Source: Rhynchopus sp. YZ270_cl-10
Lineage: Eukaryota > Euglenozoa > Diplonemea > Diplonemida > Diplonemidae
Direction of reading: 5' to 3'
NCBI GenBank assembly: GCA_964035575.1
Contig: OZ037915.1
Location: 744,001 to 808,000 of the forward strand
Length of the DNA stretch: 64,000 nt
Part shown: one piece after another, positions 40,640-49,766 of the stretch
Position numbering within the stretch: the first letter of the stretch is position 1
How the letters are laid out: every line of letters begins with the position of its first letter
The notes under the pieces: generated by a model
What the model saw: the letters and a program-made list of their open reading frames with translations, nothing else
What the model was told of the DNA's origin: nothing
Database searches by the model: none
Position numbers and translations under genes: made by a program

Positions 40640-42229
40640 TCAAGGTCTGCCCTTTGCGTCCGCCTTGCCGAGCATTGTTATAATGTCGTTCCTGGTGCGG
40701 AGCTCTGTGTACGCCTTTCCGTTTGCGCATGGTTTGTGTGCATCTGCTCCGTTGCTGAGGAGGTACTTACAGAGCTTCTGGTCGCGGTTCAGAACGGCTT
40801 GTTCCAGCGGGGTGATGGTGCCGGCATTGATGGGGGCGTTGTGCTTGAGCAGCAGCTTGCAGAGTACCATGCTTTTGGCCTGCGCTGAAACGGCATAGGT
40901 CAGACAGGTTCTGCCTTCTGGGTCTGTGAGGGCCAGGTTAGGATTTCCCTTGAGCAGCGCGTCCACTGCACGTACGTTATCTGTTGAGACTGCACGCATC
41001 AGCATCGTCCGTCCCTTCTTGTCGACGACGTCCACCTCACTTCCGATCGCCACCATGAATGCCGACAACGCATCCAACTGCCCAGTGTTCATCAAATACC
41101 ACACCAAAGGCTGGCCTTTCCAAATCAAAGATACGTTCGCCCCAGCCTCGACCAACCCTTTGATGCTCTCTGCATCGCGCCGCTCGAGGCATGCGTCAAG
41201 CAGCACTGTGTTCCCGGTGGATGAATTGGGGACCTCCAAATCCATCCCGCAGGAGACAAGCGTGGTTACCATGTCACAAAACAGCGGCTCTGATGATCGG
41301 TTCTTTGCAAGAACTCTGCGAACGATACCCATTTCTACAGGAACACCATCACCAAGACCATCACCTTCCTCCTCAAGAATGGGCACTGTTGCATTGACAT
41401 TTGCCCCATGAGAGACTAGCAAACGCACTGCATTCCCTGATATCGCACGCGTCATAGAAGCAAGAATATCTGTGTCTGGTCGTGCACCACGCTCAAGCAG
41501 GGCTTTCAGAAAGGCTTCGAAAGGAGGCGCACGCATAAACCTCTGCGGTCCGTTGTGCAATGCGACCAGCTCTGTCAAAAGCCCTTCGGTGTCATCGAGA
41601 TACTCCGCAAAGTGGATGTCACGACCTGTAAGATCCCCGATATAACCTGCTCGCATGATGCTGCGAGCAATCAAATGAACCAAGGGGGTGTTGTTCTGGA
41701 TTTTCCTGCGGAGCCAGAAAGGGGCATATGAAGACGCACCACGGCTACGCAGGTTGGCCAACGTATAGGCAAGAACTGATGCCTCAGGGAGCTCCAACTC
41801 CAAAGACAGCCACGTATCAAAGCAGGTTGGGTGTGCGAACATCGCAGAGTGGCGGTCTGGATAGGCTTCAACCAAAAGGGTGAGAAGCTTTGTGTCATTC
41901 TTGTCTACAGCTTGGTGAAGCTGTCGGGTGAACTTAGTGTGTATTTGCAGTGTGCTGACGGTCGGTGCGCCTAAGATCTCGATCAGATGCGTGCGGGCGC
42001 AGTCCTGCCGCCGTGCGCGCACCTCGAGAACACTGCCGTCACAAAGCATGGCCACGTTCTCATCGTCCAGCATCACCTTCTCGTCTACAAGGTAAAGGTC
42101 AAACGCAGCCTCACCCCGCACAACATCCTCTACCACATCGTGTACAGCCTTCTTCACCCCCGCAAGACGTGGTTCACCACTGTATTCACAAACCACTTCT
42201 CTCCCACCACACAGAACTGTCAAATCCAT
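40640..42229 (-). CDS. Ubiquitin-like domain plus ankyrin repeats (529 aa)
   Basis: First ATG at 42229-42227 (MDLTVLCGGREVV). Residues 1-75 have the beta-beta-helix-beta-beta pattern of a ubiquitin-like fold (DLTVLCGG, VVCEYSG, KKAVHDVVEDVV, FDLYLVDEKVM, SVLEVRAR), without a C-terminal GG. From about 95 to 510 come degenerate ankyrin units, clearest in the second half (NTVLLDACLERRDAESIKGL, GRTMLMRAVSTDNVRAVDAL, GRTCLTYAVSAQAKSMV, TPLEQAVLNRDQKLCKYLL). Intronless. The same N-terminal design occurs with LRRs at 48278-49510. Ubl plus repeat proteins often link substrates to the ubiquitin system; here that is a guess. Confidence 0.8.
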   Translation of the reverse strand: MDLTVLCGGREVVCEYSGEPRLAGVKKAVHDVVEDVVRGEAAFDLYLVDEKVMLDDENVAMLCDGSVLEVRARRQDCARTHLIEILGAPTVSTLQIHTKFTRQLHQAVDKNDTKLLTLLVEAYPDRHSAMFAHPTCFDTWLSLELELPEASVLAYTLANLRSRGASSYAPFWLRRKIQNNTPLVHLIARSIMRAGYIGDLTGRDIHFAEYLDDTEGLLTELVALHNGPQRFMRAPPFEAFLKALLERGARPDTDILASMTRAISGNAVRLLVSHGANVNATVPILEEEGDGLGDGVPVEMGIVRRVLAKNRSSEPLFCDMVTTLVSCGMDLEVPNSSTGNTVLLDACLERRDAESIKGLVEAGANVSLIWKGQPLVWYLMNTGQLDALSAFMVAIGSEVDVVDKKGRTMLMRAVSTDNVRAVDALLKGNPNLALTDPEGRTCLTYAVSAQAKSMVLCKLLLKHNAPINAGTITPLEQAVLNRDQKLCKYLLSNGADAHKPCANGKAYTELRTRNDIITMLGKADAKGRP

Positions 42230-43840
42230 ATTGCGACTAATCAACAAAGGAGGTAGCTTCTGTGTTCACGAATTTCTGTGATGTAGTTGGCTAACTGTTT
42301 GGGGGGGGGAATGTCACTGAAACAAAACAAAAAAAAAGTTGGCTTGAAATACAAAGCCCTGTACTGAGGGTGGACACCAACCATGCAGTCCTACAATCCA
42401 ATTTCATCTGAATATGAACTCCCGCTTCCACTCAGATGAATGGGGATCAAAAAGAGAGGGAGTGTGGGAACGGCAAATTGGTGATAAGGGGTGGGGGGGA
42501 AGGGGGAAAGGGATATATGGTGGTAAGATGAACCTAAGCTCCACAGTGCTTTAGTCTGGAAGGAAAAAGCAATGCTGTCTAAACTAAAGAGAAGTTGAAA
42601 AGTGCAAAAAGAAAAAAGAAAAAAGAAAAAAAAAAAACGCCTCATCGGCGGACGCAGGCATTGAACTAAAAAGACGTCGCGGGGAACCGAATGTATCATA
42701 TAAAGAAGCTGGTTTTGGTTCAAACAGGGGTTAAGTTAGGGCGGGTTTCTGGGTTTTCAAAACCCGGTTTTCGGGTTTTCGGGGTTTTCAAAAAAAAAAA
42801 AAAAAATTGGAATCTGAAAAAAAAAAAAAAAATCCAAATTTTTGGGTGGTGTAGGCTGGGAAGGTGGGGTAGGGGTGGGGGCGGAGCCCCCTCCCGCCCC
42901 ACCCTCTAAGAAAAAAAATATCCTCCCGACCCAAACAAACCCCCCGTCAGAACTGGGAATTATTCATATGAAGAGGCAACAGGGATCTCTGGCGAACTTC
43001 GGGTTCAGTACTAGTGTTGCGAGAGTGCGGATGAGGCAGGAAGTGGGAACTGAGGTTGGTCAAAATTGTTAGGACAAATCCAAAAATCCCCAGGGTCCCC
43101 CCATTTTTTGGTGGGATTTTTGAACTTTGCCCAAAAATTGCGGAATTTTTTTTCCGCTCGCTACGCTCGCGGAGGTGCACCTTAAAAATTTTCCCGCTCG
43201 CTGCGCTCGCGGAGGGAATGGGTTATTTTTCGCAAAATCCAGAAAAGCCGATAAAAACCCAGAAAACCCGACTCAGCGAGAAAAAAAAAAAGCTAACTTA
43301 ACCCCTGGTTCAAAGGATAATTCCGCAAAAAAAACCCGCAAAAAAACCCCCCCAAAAGGTACGGTTGTTGTATATCAAATGCAAGACACATTAGTTGTTG
43401 TCCCAACCAAAAAAAACCCAGAGGATGCTGTCTCCTTGCCCAGTACTGCGAGGCCCTTGAAACGCGAAAGAAAGGTGACGTTGATAACGTGCAGACACCT
43501 CGTGGAATGCAGGCACGTGAACAAAAAAGGGGGTTTGACATTGTAATACGAAAGTCCTGTACTTTGGTATCTTATAACAAAAAATAAAGGAGAGACAGAA
43601 GCCTTGAAAGACGAATGCCTCCCGCACACATCTATTGAAAACAAAAAAAACAAAACAAAAACGCAATAAAAATCGAAAATGTCTTTGGCGAATAGCCCTA
43701 GAGGTTGCAGGTATCTATTCGAAGAAGGAAAAAAAAGACGAAACGAAACATAGCAGACCAGAACAAAAAAGAAAGAAAAGTTGAAAGTGCAAAACGCCTC
43801 ACCGTTCATCGGCGGACGCAGGGCGCTGAAGAAATACTAA

Positions 43841-43909
43841 GGGGGTGGCTGAAGGGTGGGGTGATTCGCACTTTTTGCGTACTTTGTGACCCCATTCAGC
43901 CACAACCAA
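43841..43909. mobile_element. 69-bp miniature relative of the 28875 MITE
   Basis: GTGGCTGAAGGG at the left and CATTCAGCCACAACCAA at the right, flanked by TAA on both sides (43838-43840 and 43910-43912). Its whole interior is one GATTCGCACTTTTTGCG unit, the same subterminal unit that is multiplied in the 28875-30001 element. Confidence 0.65.
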
Positions 43910-44099
43910 TAATACACACTTTTTTTTTTTTGAAATATCGACAGAAAAGTGAAGTTGATAGGCAAACGCCTCTGGGACGCAGGCACTGACACTCCGCGGG
44001 TTATCGAACCCCCGGAGTGTTGCGCAGAAAATAACCCACTTCAACACCAATGCACAAAGCTGCATGGGGTTTTTTTTTGGCGGCACATCCTCAAGAGTA

Positions 44100-44216
44100 G
44101 ACTTGAAATACAAAGCCCTCTCGTGAACAGTGTACCTTTGGTATGACCGGCTGTACCGGGGGGTGGACACCCCAACCATGCAGTCCTACAATCCATTTCG
44201 TAGTTTACATCTGATA
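44100..44216 (+). repeat. R2 dispersed repeat, best-preserved copy
   Basis: ACTTGAAATACAAAGCCCTC, GTGAACAGTGTACCTTTGGT, ACCGGCTGTACC, a GGGGTGGACACCCC hairpin, AACCATGCAGTCCTACAATC, then GTTTACATCTGATA. Serves as a reference for the family; other copies start at 4560, 8510, 30308, 42341, 47479, 55275 and 59304. Confidence 0.75.
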
Positions 44217-45110
44217 AATGTGCCTCGTGTGTACACATCACCTCAATACTGAAAACTTGAAATATGAAATGTGTCTCTCGTACACATCGAAGAGCGGGAT
44301 GGGGAATGGGGGAATAGCACAACCTTTCACTTCCTTCTGAGAAAAGGAGTAAAAAGTATTGCATTATTAATTGATGAGAGTGTCCCACTTTAGTGACAAC
44401 TATCGTCAGGAGCAGGCACGACAACAAAAAATAGGTCAGCCTTGAAGCCTCCAAAAAAAAAAAAAAAATGCAAAATAAAATCTGACTGACGTCACTATAT
44501 GCAAAGGTAAAGATAAAAAGAACAAGAGAAAAACAAAAAAAAAAAAAAACAAGGAGAAAACTTTTGTTAGTCACTCCCAAGTTCGTTGCATGATTTTTTG
44601 ATAATCTTATGCCAGTCACTACACAAGGTGGTCTACACACGGTTTGTTTTTCATTTGCTTTTTAATACATTTCTTTTTTTTGACTGACATTCAGATAGTT
44701 AGCTGCCAGTTCAGACAGTTCATCACTGTCCAGAAAACACACTCAAGTTTTTTTTTGAAAACTTGGTTGCATTAGTGTAGCCACCCTAGAGTGTGCGCCA
44801 CTACTTTTTTTTCTCTGCTTCGCTGTGTACAGGGGGGAAAACAACACAACGGCATTCGCTGTTCTATTTATATTTCCTATTTTCCAAAGTTCTGATAAAT
44901 AGAAAAAAAATTGAGAGAGAAAATGAAAAAAGGAAAATTGTCTAAAATAATACCAATCCTGCAAAGTGACCTTTCCTATAGCATATTGAGGGGTTATTGA
45001 GGGGTCAATTTCAAACCTCTCGAAGGAAAAAAATAAATGTTATTGGAGTAGTGTCATTGCTTTCTGTATTGCCACAGCGTGCAATGTAACACTTCCTCCG
45101 TAACACGGTA

Positions 45111-45190
45111 CTTTTTGTTGTGTCGACAATCGCCGAGTAATCCCACCAGGGTGGGAGAACTCGCGTCTGTACTCAATGTTGGCCGAAGCC
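45111..45190 (-). repeat. R5 dispersed repeat
   Basis: Near-identical to 12952-13033, including CGCCGAGTAATCCCACCAGG and CTCAATGTTGGCCGAAGCC. Confidence 0.75.
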
Positions 45191-45554
45191 TTTTTTTCTC
45201 TAATTTTTCAACTACAATATCGTAGCCTAGGCCATATACCCCACTGCTGCTCCTTGCTTTTTTTTGTGCAGAAAATTTCTAATGAAGGGGAAAAAGGAGC
45301 TGCGCACACCACAGAAAATAACGCATTTTTTTTTGTAACAAAAAACCCCCCCACCCATTTGAGGAAGACAGAAAAATAGGGAATGGGTGAGAAACATACT
45401 GCTAACAGAACACAGGAGACAAAATGAAGAAGAAAAAAATCTAAAACACAAACCCCGCCCCACACCCCCTGCCACCAGATCCTCCTCTTCTTGCCCTTTC
45501 ATAAAAAAAACTAAAATCGCCTCTCCCCCCAAAAAAAGCAGTTTTTTTTATTAT

Positions 45555-46802
45555 TCACATCACGGTGCAGCAATGACAACCTTCTTTGTCATTTCCTTCT
45601 TTGTCTTTTTTTGATCGTTTGCCCATTTCTGGGACAGTTTCGAGGGGTGGTTGGGTGGGTTGGAAGTCGACGGAGGATTTGAGAGCTGCGGGCGGAATTG
45701 CGGGGAAGGGGATCTGTTCTGCTTCCTGCCCCTTTGGGGAGCCTTGCGTCTCGTCTAATGTATCGATGCTTGATGCGTCGTCATCGACACCAACACCAAC
45801 ACCACCTCCACCACCACCACCCACACCACCTCCATCACCCATTTCCTCCTCCCCATCCGACGATTCTGGTGTTGCAGGTGACGCATCCAACCCTGGAGCG
45901 GAGGCTCCCAACTCCATCACCTCCTCCCTCCGGCCGACGCTCTCCCTCGGTCCCTTTCCATGTGACGGCACAACAGGTGACATCAGAGTATTTGGCGACT
46001 CCGGCCCCACATCACTCCGGTTTCTTGGCAGAGGGTTTTTCTTCGGTGGGGTGAGCTTCCCAACGTCGCTTTGGTTGCGAGACAGCGCAAACCTTCCGAC
46101 CCGGGGTTCGTGTGTTGCTGTCGTTTCCACTGTTTTTGGAGCAACAGAAGAAGGATCAAAATGAGCGGTTTTTGCTTTTTCCGGTTGTTTTGGAGAAGAA
46201 GGGGTGCCTGGTCCATCTCCAATCTCATTTTTTTCTACAGAATTCCGCGAATCTGTGGTAACCACCCTCTGGAGGAGCCGTTCCCCCGCAAGCTCAAAAA
46301 GTTCTGCGACGCCGATGTTCTTTCCAGCCGAGGTTTCGGTGAAGAGAAAGCCGCGCGTCTCGGCGAAGGCTTTGCCTTGCTCGGTGGAGATGACGGGGTC
46401 CGGGAGGTCGCATTTATTGCCGCAAACGATGACAACCATTTGCGCCATGTTCACTTCGGAGGTAGCGTTTAGCGTTCCGATATGGCTTTCCAACGCATCA
46501 AAAGAGGCCTGCGCGGTGCGGTCGTACACTAAAATGACGCAAGCGGTGTGACGGTATACCTCACCTAGGTTGTGGTGTTGGAACCTCCGTCCCCCTGCAG
46601 TGTCCCACAGCTGAAACCGCACCAGGTCGCCGTCGTTGCGTACAATAACCTTCGAGGTGAACTCAACCCCGATAGTCGGCTCGGCATTCCCGCTGACCCG
46701 CCCGTCCACAAACCGTGCGGCAAGGTGTGTCTTCCCCACACTGCTTTCCCCGAGAAGCAAGACCTTGAACACATATTCGATATCGCCTTCGTCAGAGGAC
46801 AT
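45555..46802 (-). CDS. Rab-like small GTPase with long disordered tail and CAAX end (415 aa)
   Basis: Start taken at the ATG 46802-46800 (MSSDEGDIEY); an in-frame ATG at 46877 would add 25 residues. GTPase motifs: G1 GESSVGKT (18-25), G2 Thr43 in EPTIGVEF, G3 WDTAGG (66-71), G4 GNKCDL (128-133), G5 ETSAG (156-160). Rab proteins have WDTAGQE at G3; here the catalytic Gln is Gly71 followed by Arg, which in Rab and Ras proteins impairs GTP hydrolysis. The GTPase fold ends near residue 180. The next 230 residues are Pro/Ser/acidic low complexity with a Gly run, ending CHCCTVM, a CAAX-type prenylation signal rather than the Rab CC or CXC. A membrane-bound, possibly GTP-locked, trafficking or flagellar GTPase is likely. 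Confidence 0.85.
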   Translation of the reverse strand: MSSDEGDIEYVFKVLLLGESSVGKTHLAARFVDGRVSGNAEPTIGVEFTSKVIVRNDGDLVRFQLWDTAGGRRFQHHNLGEVYRHTACVILVYDRTAQASFDALESHIGTLNATSEVNMAQMVVIVCGNKCDLPDPVISTEQGKAFAETRGFLFTETSAGKNIGVAELFELAGERLLQRVVTTDSRNSVEKNEIGDGPGTPSSPKQPEKAKTAHFDPSSVAPKTVETTATHEPRVGRFALSRNQSDVGKLTPPKKNPLPRNRSDVGPESPNTLMSPVVPSHGKGPRESVGRREEVMELGASAPGLDASPATPESSDGEEEMGDGGGVGGGGGGGVGVGVDDDASSIDTLDETQGSPKGQEAEQIPFPAIPPAALKSSVDFQPTQPPLETVPEMGKRSKKDKEGNDKEGCHCCTVM

Positions 46803-48277
46803 TGTTTTTGAGTATCTTTTTGGGGGGGGGGGTTTTTCTTTCGCTGGGGATTGAGTGAGGAGGATAGGTTGTAACATTCGAATAGTTGTTTCATATACAT
46901 TCTTTTTCTAATGAAAAGAAGGTAAAGAGGGTGCTAAAGAAGTACCCTCGAATAGTATAATTATATCCTTTCCATTCCCCTTTTCTTCATGTCTGGAGGA
47001 AGAAGCCGTTCTAGTGGGGAGTTTTGGAATGTGCATGCGGAGTCACAACGTTGGCATAAGAAATGTTGTGGTATTGGGTGGTGACCTGCACCGGACGAGG
47101 GAGCATCACGCTGTGAGCGACTATTATACAGCTGAGGTTGTAATTCTTGGCGGGCAGCAAGAACGCCAGAAGAAAGGGGATTTGTTCACCAGCAGTGAAG
47201 CGAAGAAGACCAGGACAGACTGCGTCTGGGGGTCGGTGGAGGCCGTCACAGAAAAACCAGTACCACCCACGGGTGAAATGCCTCCGTTTGCTCGCAGTTC
47301 ACCGATGGTGCTTCGCGCATCGTCAATCATTTCATTGACTGGAAGTGAAAGTGTGCATCCCACGGATTGATGCAAAGGAGCAGTACAACGGAGATTAAAA
47401 AGTAATGCTGATGATAGGGAAACTAAAGAAAAGCAGAGAAAAAGTAATGCAAAATAACTAAAAAGGGGGGCAAAAACGGACTGACCGGATGTACCGGGGT
47501 GCAGCAATCATTCAGTCCTACATCCATTTTATGGTTTACATCTGATATGTGCTACTCCCGCTTCCACTCATCAGCCAGATGAACGGGGATCATTGCGAAC
47601 ACAGGACATGAATCCTGTGTGACGTAGGGTCCGGTTGGGGTCCTCTGCCTTTGCGTGATTCCGCCCGCTGCGACAAACAACTCCAAAAGCGCAAAAAAGG
47701 GAGAGGGTTTGGTTTCACTGTATTTAAAAATATTATTGAACCATCAAGTGGTTCAGTATCTAAGGAAGTGGGGTGCGGGGTCAAAAAGAGAGAAGTGGTA
47801 CATATTTCTCAGTTTTTGTGTGCTTTTTTTTTTTTTTGTTGTGTTTTTTTTTGTTTTTTTGATAAATTGTTGGAGTAGTGTAGTTGCCTCGGTTGTGTTG
47901 CCACAGTTGTGCAATCTCCACTGTCTTTTTAAAGTCAACTTTCATACAATGCAACGAGGCCGGGTACGCCTGAAAATACTCATGTCAGGAAAATATATCT
48001 GAGGCGTGCCTGAGGCGCACTCGGGATTAGTTACGTTTAAGTACGCCTCAGTCACGCCAGACAAGCCGGGATTGGTTCGGCACTGCAACAAAACGCCCTC
48101 TTGGACGGAAAAATACCGTACAAGTTTTTTTTCCCCCGCCCGCCCGCTCGGATTTTTGGGAAACCCAAGGACAAGAAACAAAAAATAAAGTGGGAGCACC
48201 CTAATATGCAAAAATCAAAAAGGATGTTGTTTGAACGACGTAATGGGCAGCTAGCTTTGACAAAGATTCTCAGTGCA
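46803..48277. other. Spacer with R2 and R4 copies and a doubtful ORF
   Basis: R2 (47479-47593, with the CCCGCTTCCACTCA extension), an inverted pair ACACAGGA/TCCTGTGT at 47600-47621, and R4 (47859-47924). A GC-richer patch at 47014-47400 is open on both strands (minus: NEMIDDARSTIGELRANGG), but I found no start, splice or family support. Confidence 0.4.
47859..47924 (-). repeat. R4 dispersed repeat
   Basis: GATAAATTGTTGGAGTAGTG, TTGCCTCGGTTGTGTTGCCA, then GTGCAATCTCCACTGT; a T run precedes it, giving an A-tail on the minus strand. Confidence 0.75.
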
Positions 48278-49510
48278 TCACATACACACACATTCGCGCT
48301 TGCTACGCCTGTGCACATATTCTGACACAACACTGCTCGATCCGGTGACGTTGATGCTGCATTTACGTAAGTTACAACCGTCAATTACTTCGTGACCTAT
48401 GTGCGTCACACTCGCCCACCCAGACCAGTACAGTGTGCTCAAAGCCCTGCAGTTGTAGAGGAAGCGGTTTGGTATGTGCGTCACATTGCACCACCCAGAT
48501 AAGTCAAGGGTTTGCAATGCACTGCAGTTTGAGAGGAAGGACTCCTCTATGTGCGTTACAGTGCTCCACCCAGATAAGTCAAGTGTCGTCAACGAGCCGC
48601 AGCTCATGAAGAATGACCTACGGATGTGCGTCACACGACTCCACCAAGATAAGTCAACGGTCCGCAATGCGGTGCAGTTGGAGAGGAAGTGGTCCCCTAT
48701 TTGCGTCACACTGCTCCACGTAGATAAGTCTAGTGTTGTCAACGAGGTGCAGCTGTAGAAGAATAGGTTACCGATGTGCGTCACACTGTTCCACCCGGAC
48801 ACATCTACGGTTCTCAATTCCCAGCATCCCCAGAGGAAGGAACTACCTATTTCTGTCGCATTCTTCCACCCAGATAAGTCAAGTGTCGTCAACGAGCAGA
48901 GGATGAAGTCGTCTCTAATGTGCTTCACACTGCTCCACCCAGACAAGTCAAGGGTTCGAATTTGCGTGCAGTTGTGGAGGAAGCCCCTCCCTATTTGCAT
49001 CACATTGCTCCACCCAGATAAATCAACGGTGTGCAATGAGTTGCAGTAGGAGAGGAAGTCGTCGTCTATTTGAGTCACAGCTGGCACACCACTGAGATCA
49101 AGTTCTTCGGAACTGCAGCCACTCAAGAATCCAGAGGGAATCTCAGTGACAACTTCCGCCTGCAGAAACAAATGAACCAGCACGGAATCCAGATCTTTGA
49201 ACCCATCTTGCAGATCTGTCAGATCTTCGAACCTGTCAGACGTCAGACTTGTCTCACCCAAGTCACGAAGAGCTGCAATGGCGTCGTCCTTCTGCGACTT
49301 CGTCTTCGTCAACACAACTGTGTCCCCAGCACTCAGCTGCGTCGTGTCGTCTCCGTCAGCCAGCACCTTCCCTCCAAAGCTCATGTCAAAGCTGTCTTCG
49401 CACAACTCTGCTGCAGACGCCACCTTCTGCCGTATGTCCGCAATTGTATCATCCACACCCACATCGACTGTGTACTTCTCTCCGTCAAAGCTCCCCACAC
49501 ATATTTCCAT
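48278..49510 (-). CDS. Ubiquitin-like domain plus leucine-rich repeats (410 aa)
   Basis: ATG at 49510-49508 (MEICVGSFDGEK). Residues 1-72 match a ubiquitin-like fold (ICVGSFDGEKYTVDV, DTIADIRQKVASAA, FDMSFGGKVLADGDDTTQL, GDTVVLTK). Residues about 130-395 hold ten repeats of about 23 residues, consensus LxTLDLSGWSxVTHIGxxFL then a Cys (for example LTTLDLSGWSTVTHIEESFL). This is the LRR type with a strong VTxIGxxFL edge seen in large protist LRR families, including trypanosomatids. The repeats are so alike at DNA level that recent duplication or gene conversion is likely. Ends SKRECVCM. Function unknown; binding scaffold is likely. Confidence 0.85.
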   Translation of the reverse strand: MEICVGSFDGEKYTVDVGVDDTIADIRQKVASAAELCEDSFDMSFGGKVLADGDDTTQLSAGDTVVLTKTKSQKDDAIAALRDLGETSLTSDRFEDLTDLQDGFKDLDSVLVHLFLQAEVVTEIPSGFLSGCSSEELDLSGVPAVTQIDDDFLSYCNSLHTVDLSGWSNVMQIGRGFLHNCTQIRTLDLSGWSSVKHIRDDFILCSLTTLDLSGWKNATEIGSSFLWGCWELRTVDVSGWNSVTHIGNLFFYSCTSLTTLDLSTWSSVTQIGDHFLSNCTALRTVDLSWWSRVTHIRRSFFMSCGSLTTLDLSGWSTVTHIEESFLSNCSALQTLDLSGWCNVTHIPNRFLYNCRALSTLYWSGWASVTHIGHEVIDGCNLRKCSINVTGSSSVVSEYVHRRSKRECVCM

Positions 49511-49766
49511 GGTTTTGTGTCTCTCTGTTTTGTTCAGGTATTTTCGGTGGTGGGAGAAGAAACAACAAAAAGATAAGGGATTCCAACTCCTCGTACCAGC
49601 AGCACCGTATAACACCGTATAATACGGTAGTACACTGAGTGGGGCCGATCACGTATAATACAACCTAGGTGGGGAGGGGGCCGAAGAGACGCTTGGATTA
49701 AAAAAAATTGAATGCATTGTACCTCTCTTCACACATCTCAAAAGTTTAGGTTTTTCTTTTTTCTTT

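Larger units (their letters stand above)
42230..45554. other. 3.3-kb intergenic region dense in repeats
   Basis: No gene. R2 (42341-42450), R1-like (42523-42556), R3 split by an A-rich insert (42588-42665), R3 (43474-43525, 43777-43829, 43947-44010), a 69-bp MITE relative (43841-43909), R2 (44100-44216), the 15215-type repeat (44755-44812), an R4-like copy (45035-45100) and R5 (45111-45190). Confidence 0.6.

Noticed and set aside
47014-47507. Open frames on both strands in a GC-richer patch
   Set aside because: No homology I recognise, no good start or splice sites; the upstream part of the minus frame is an R2 repeat.
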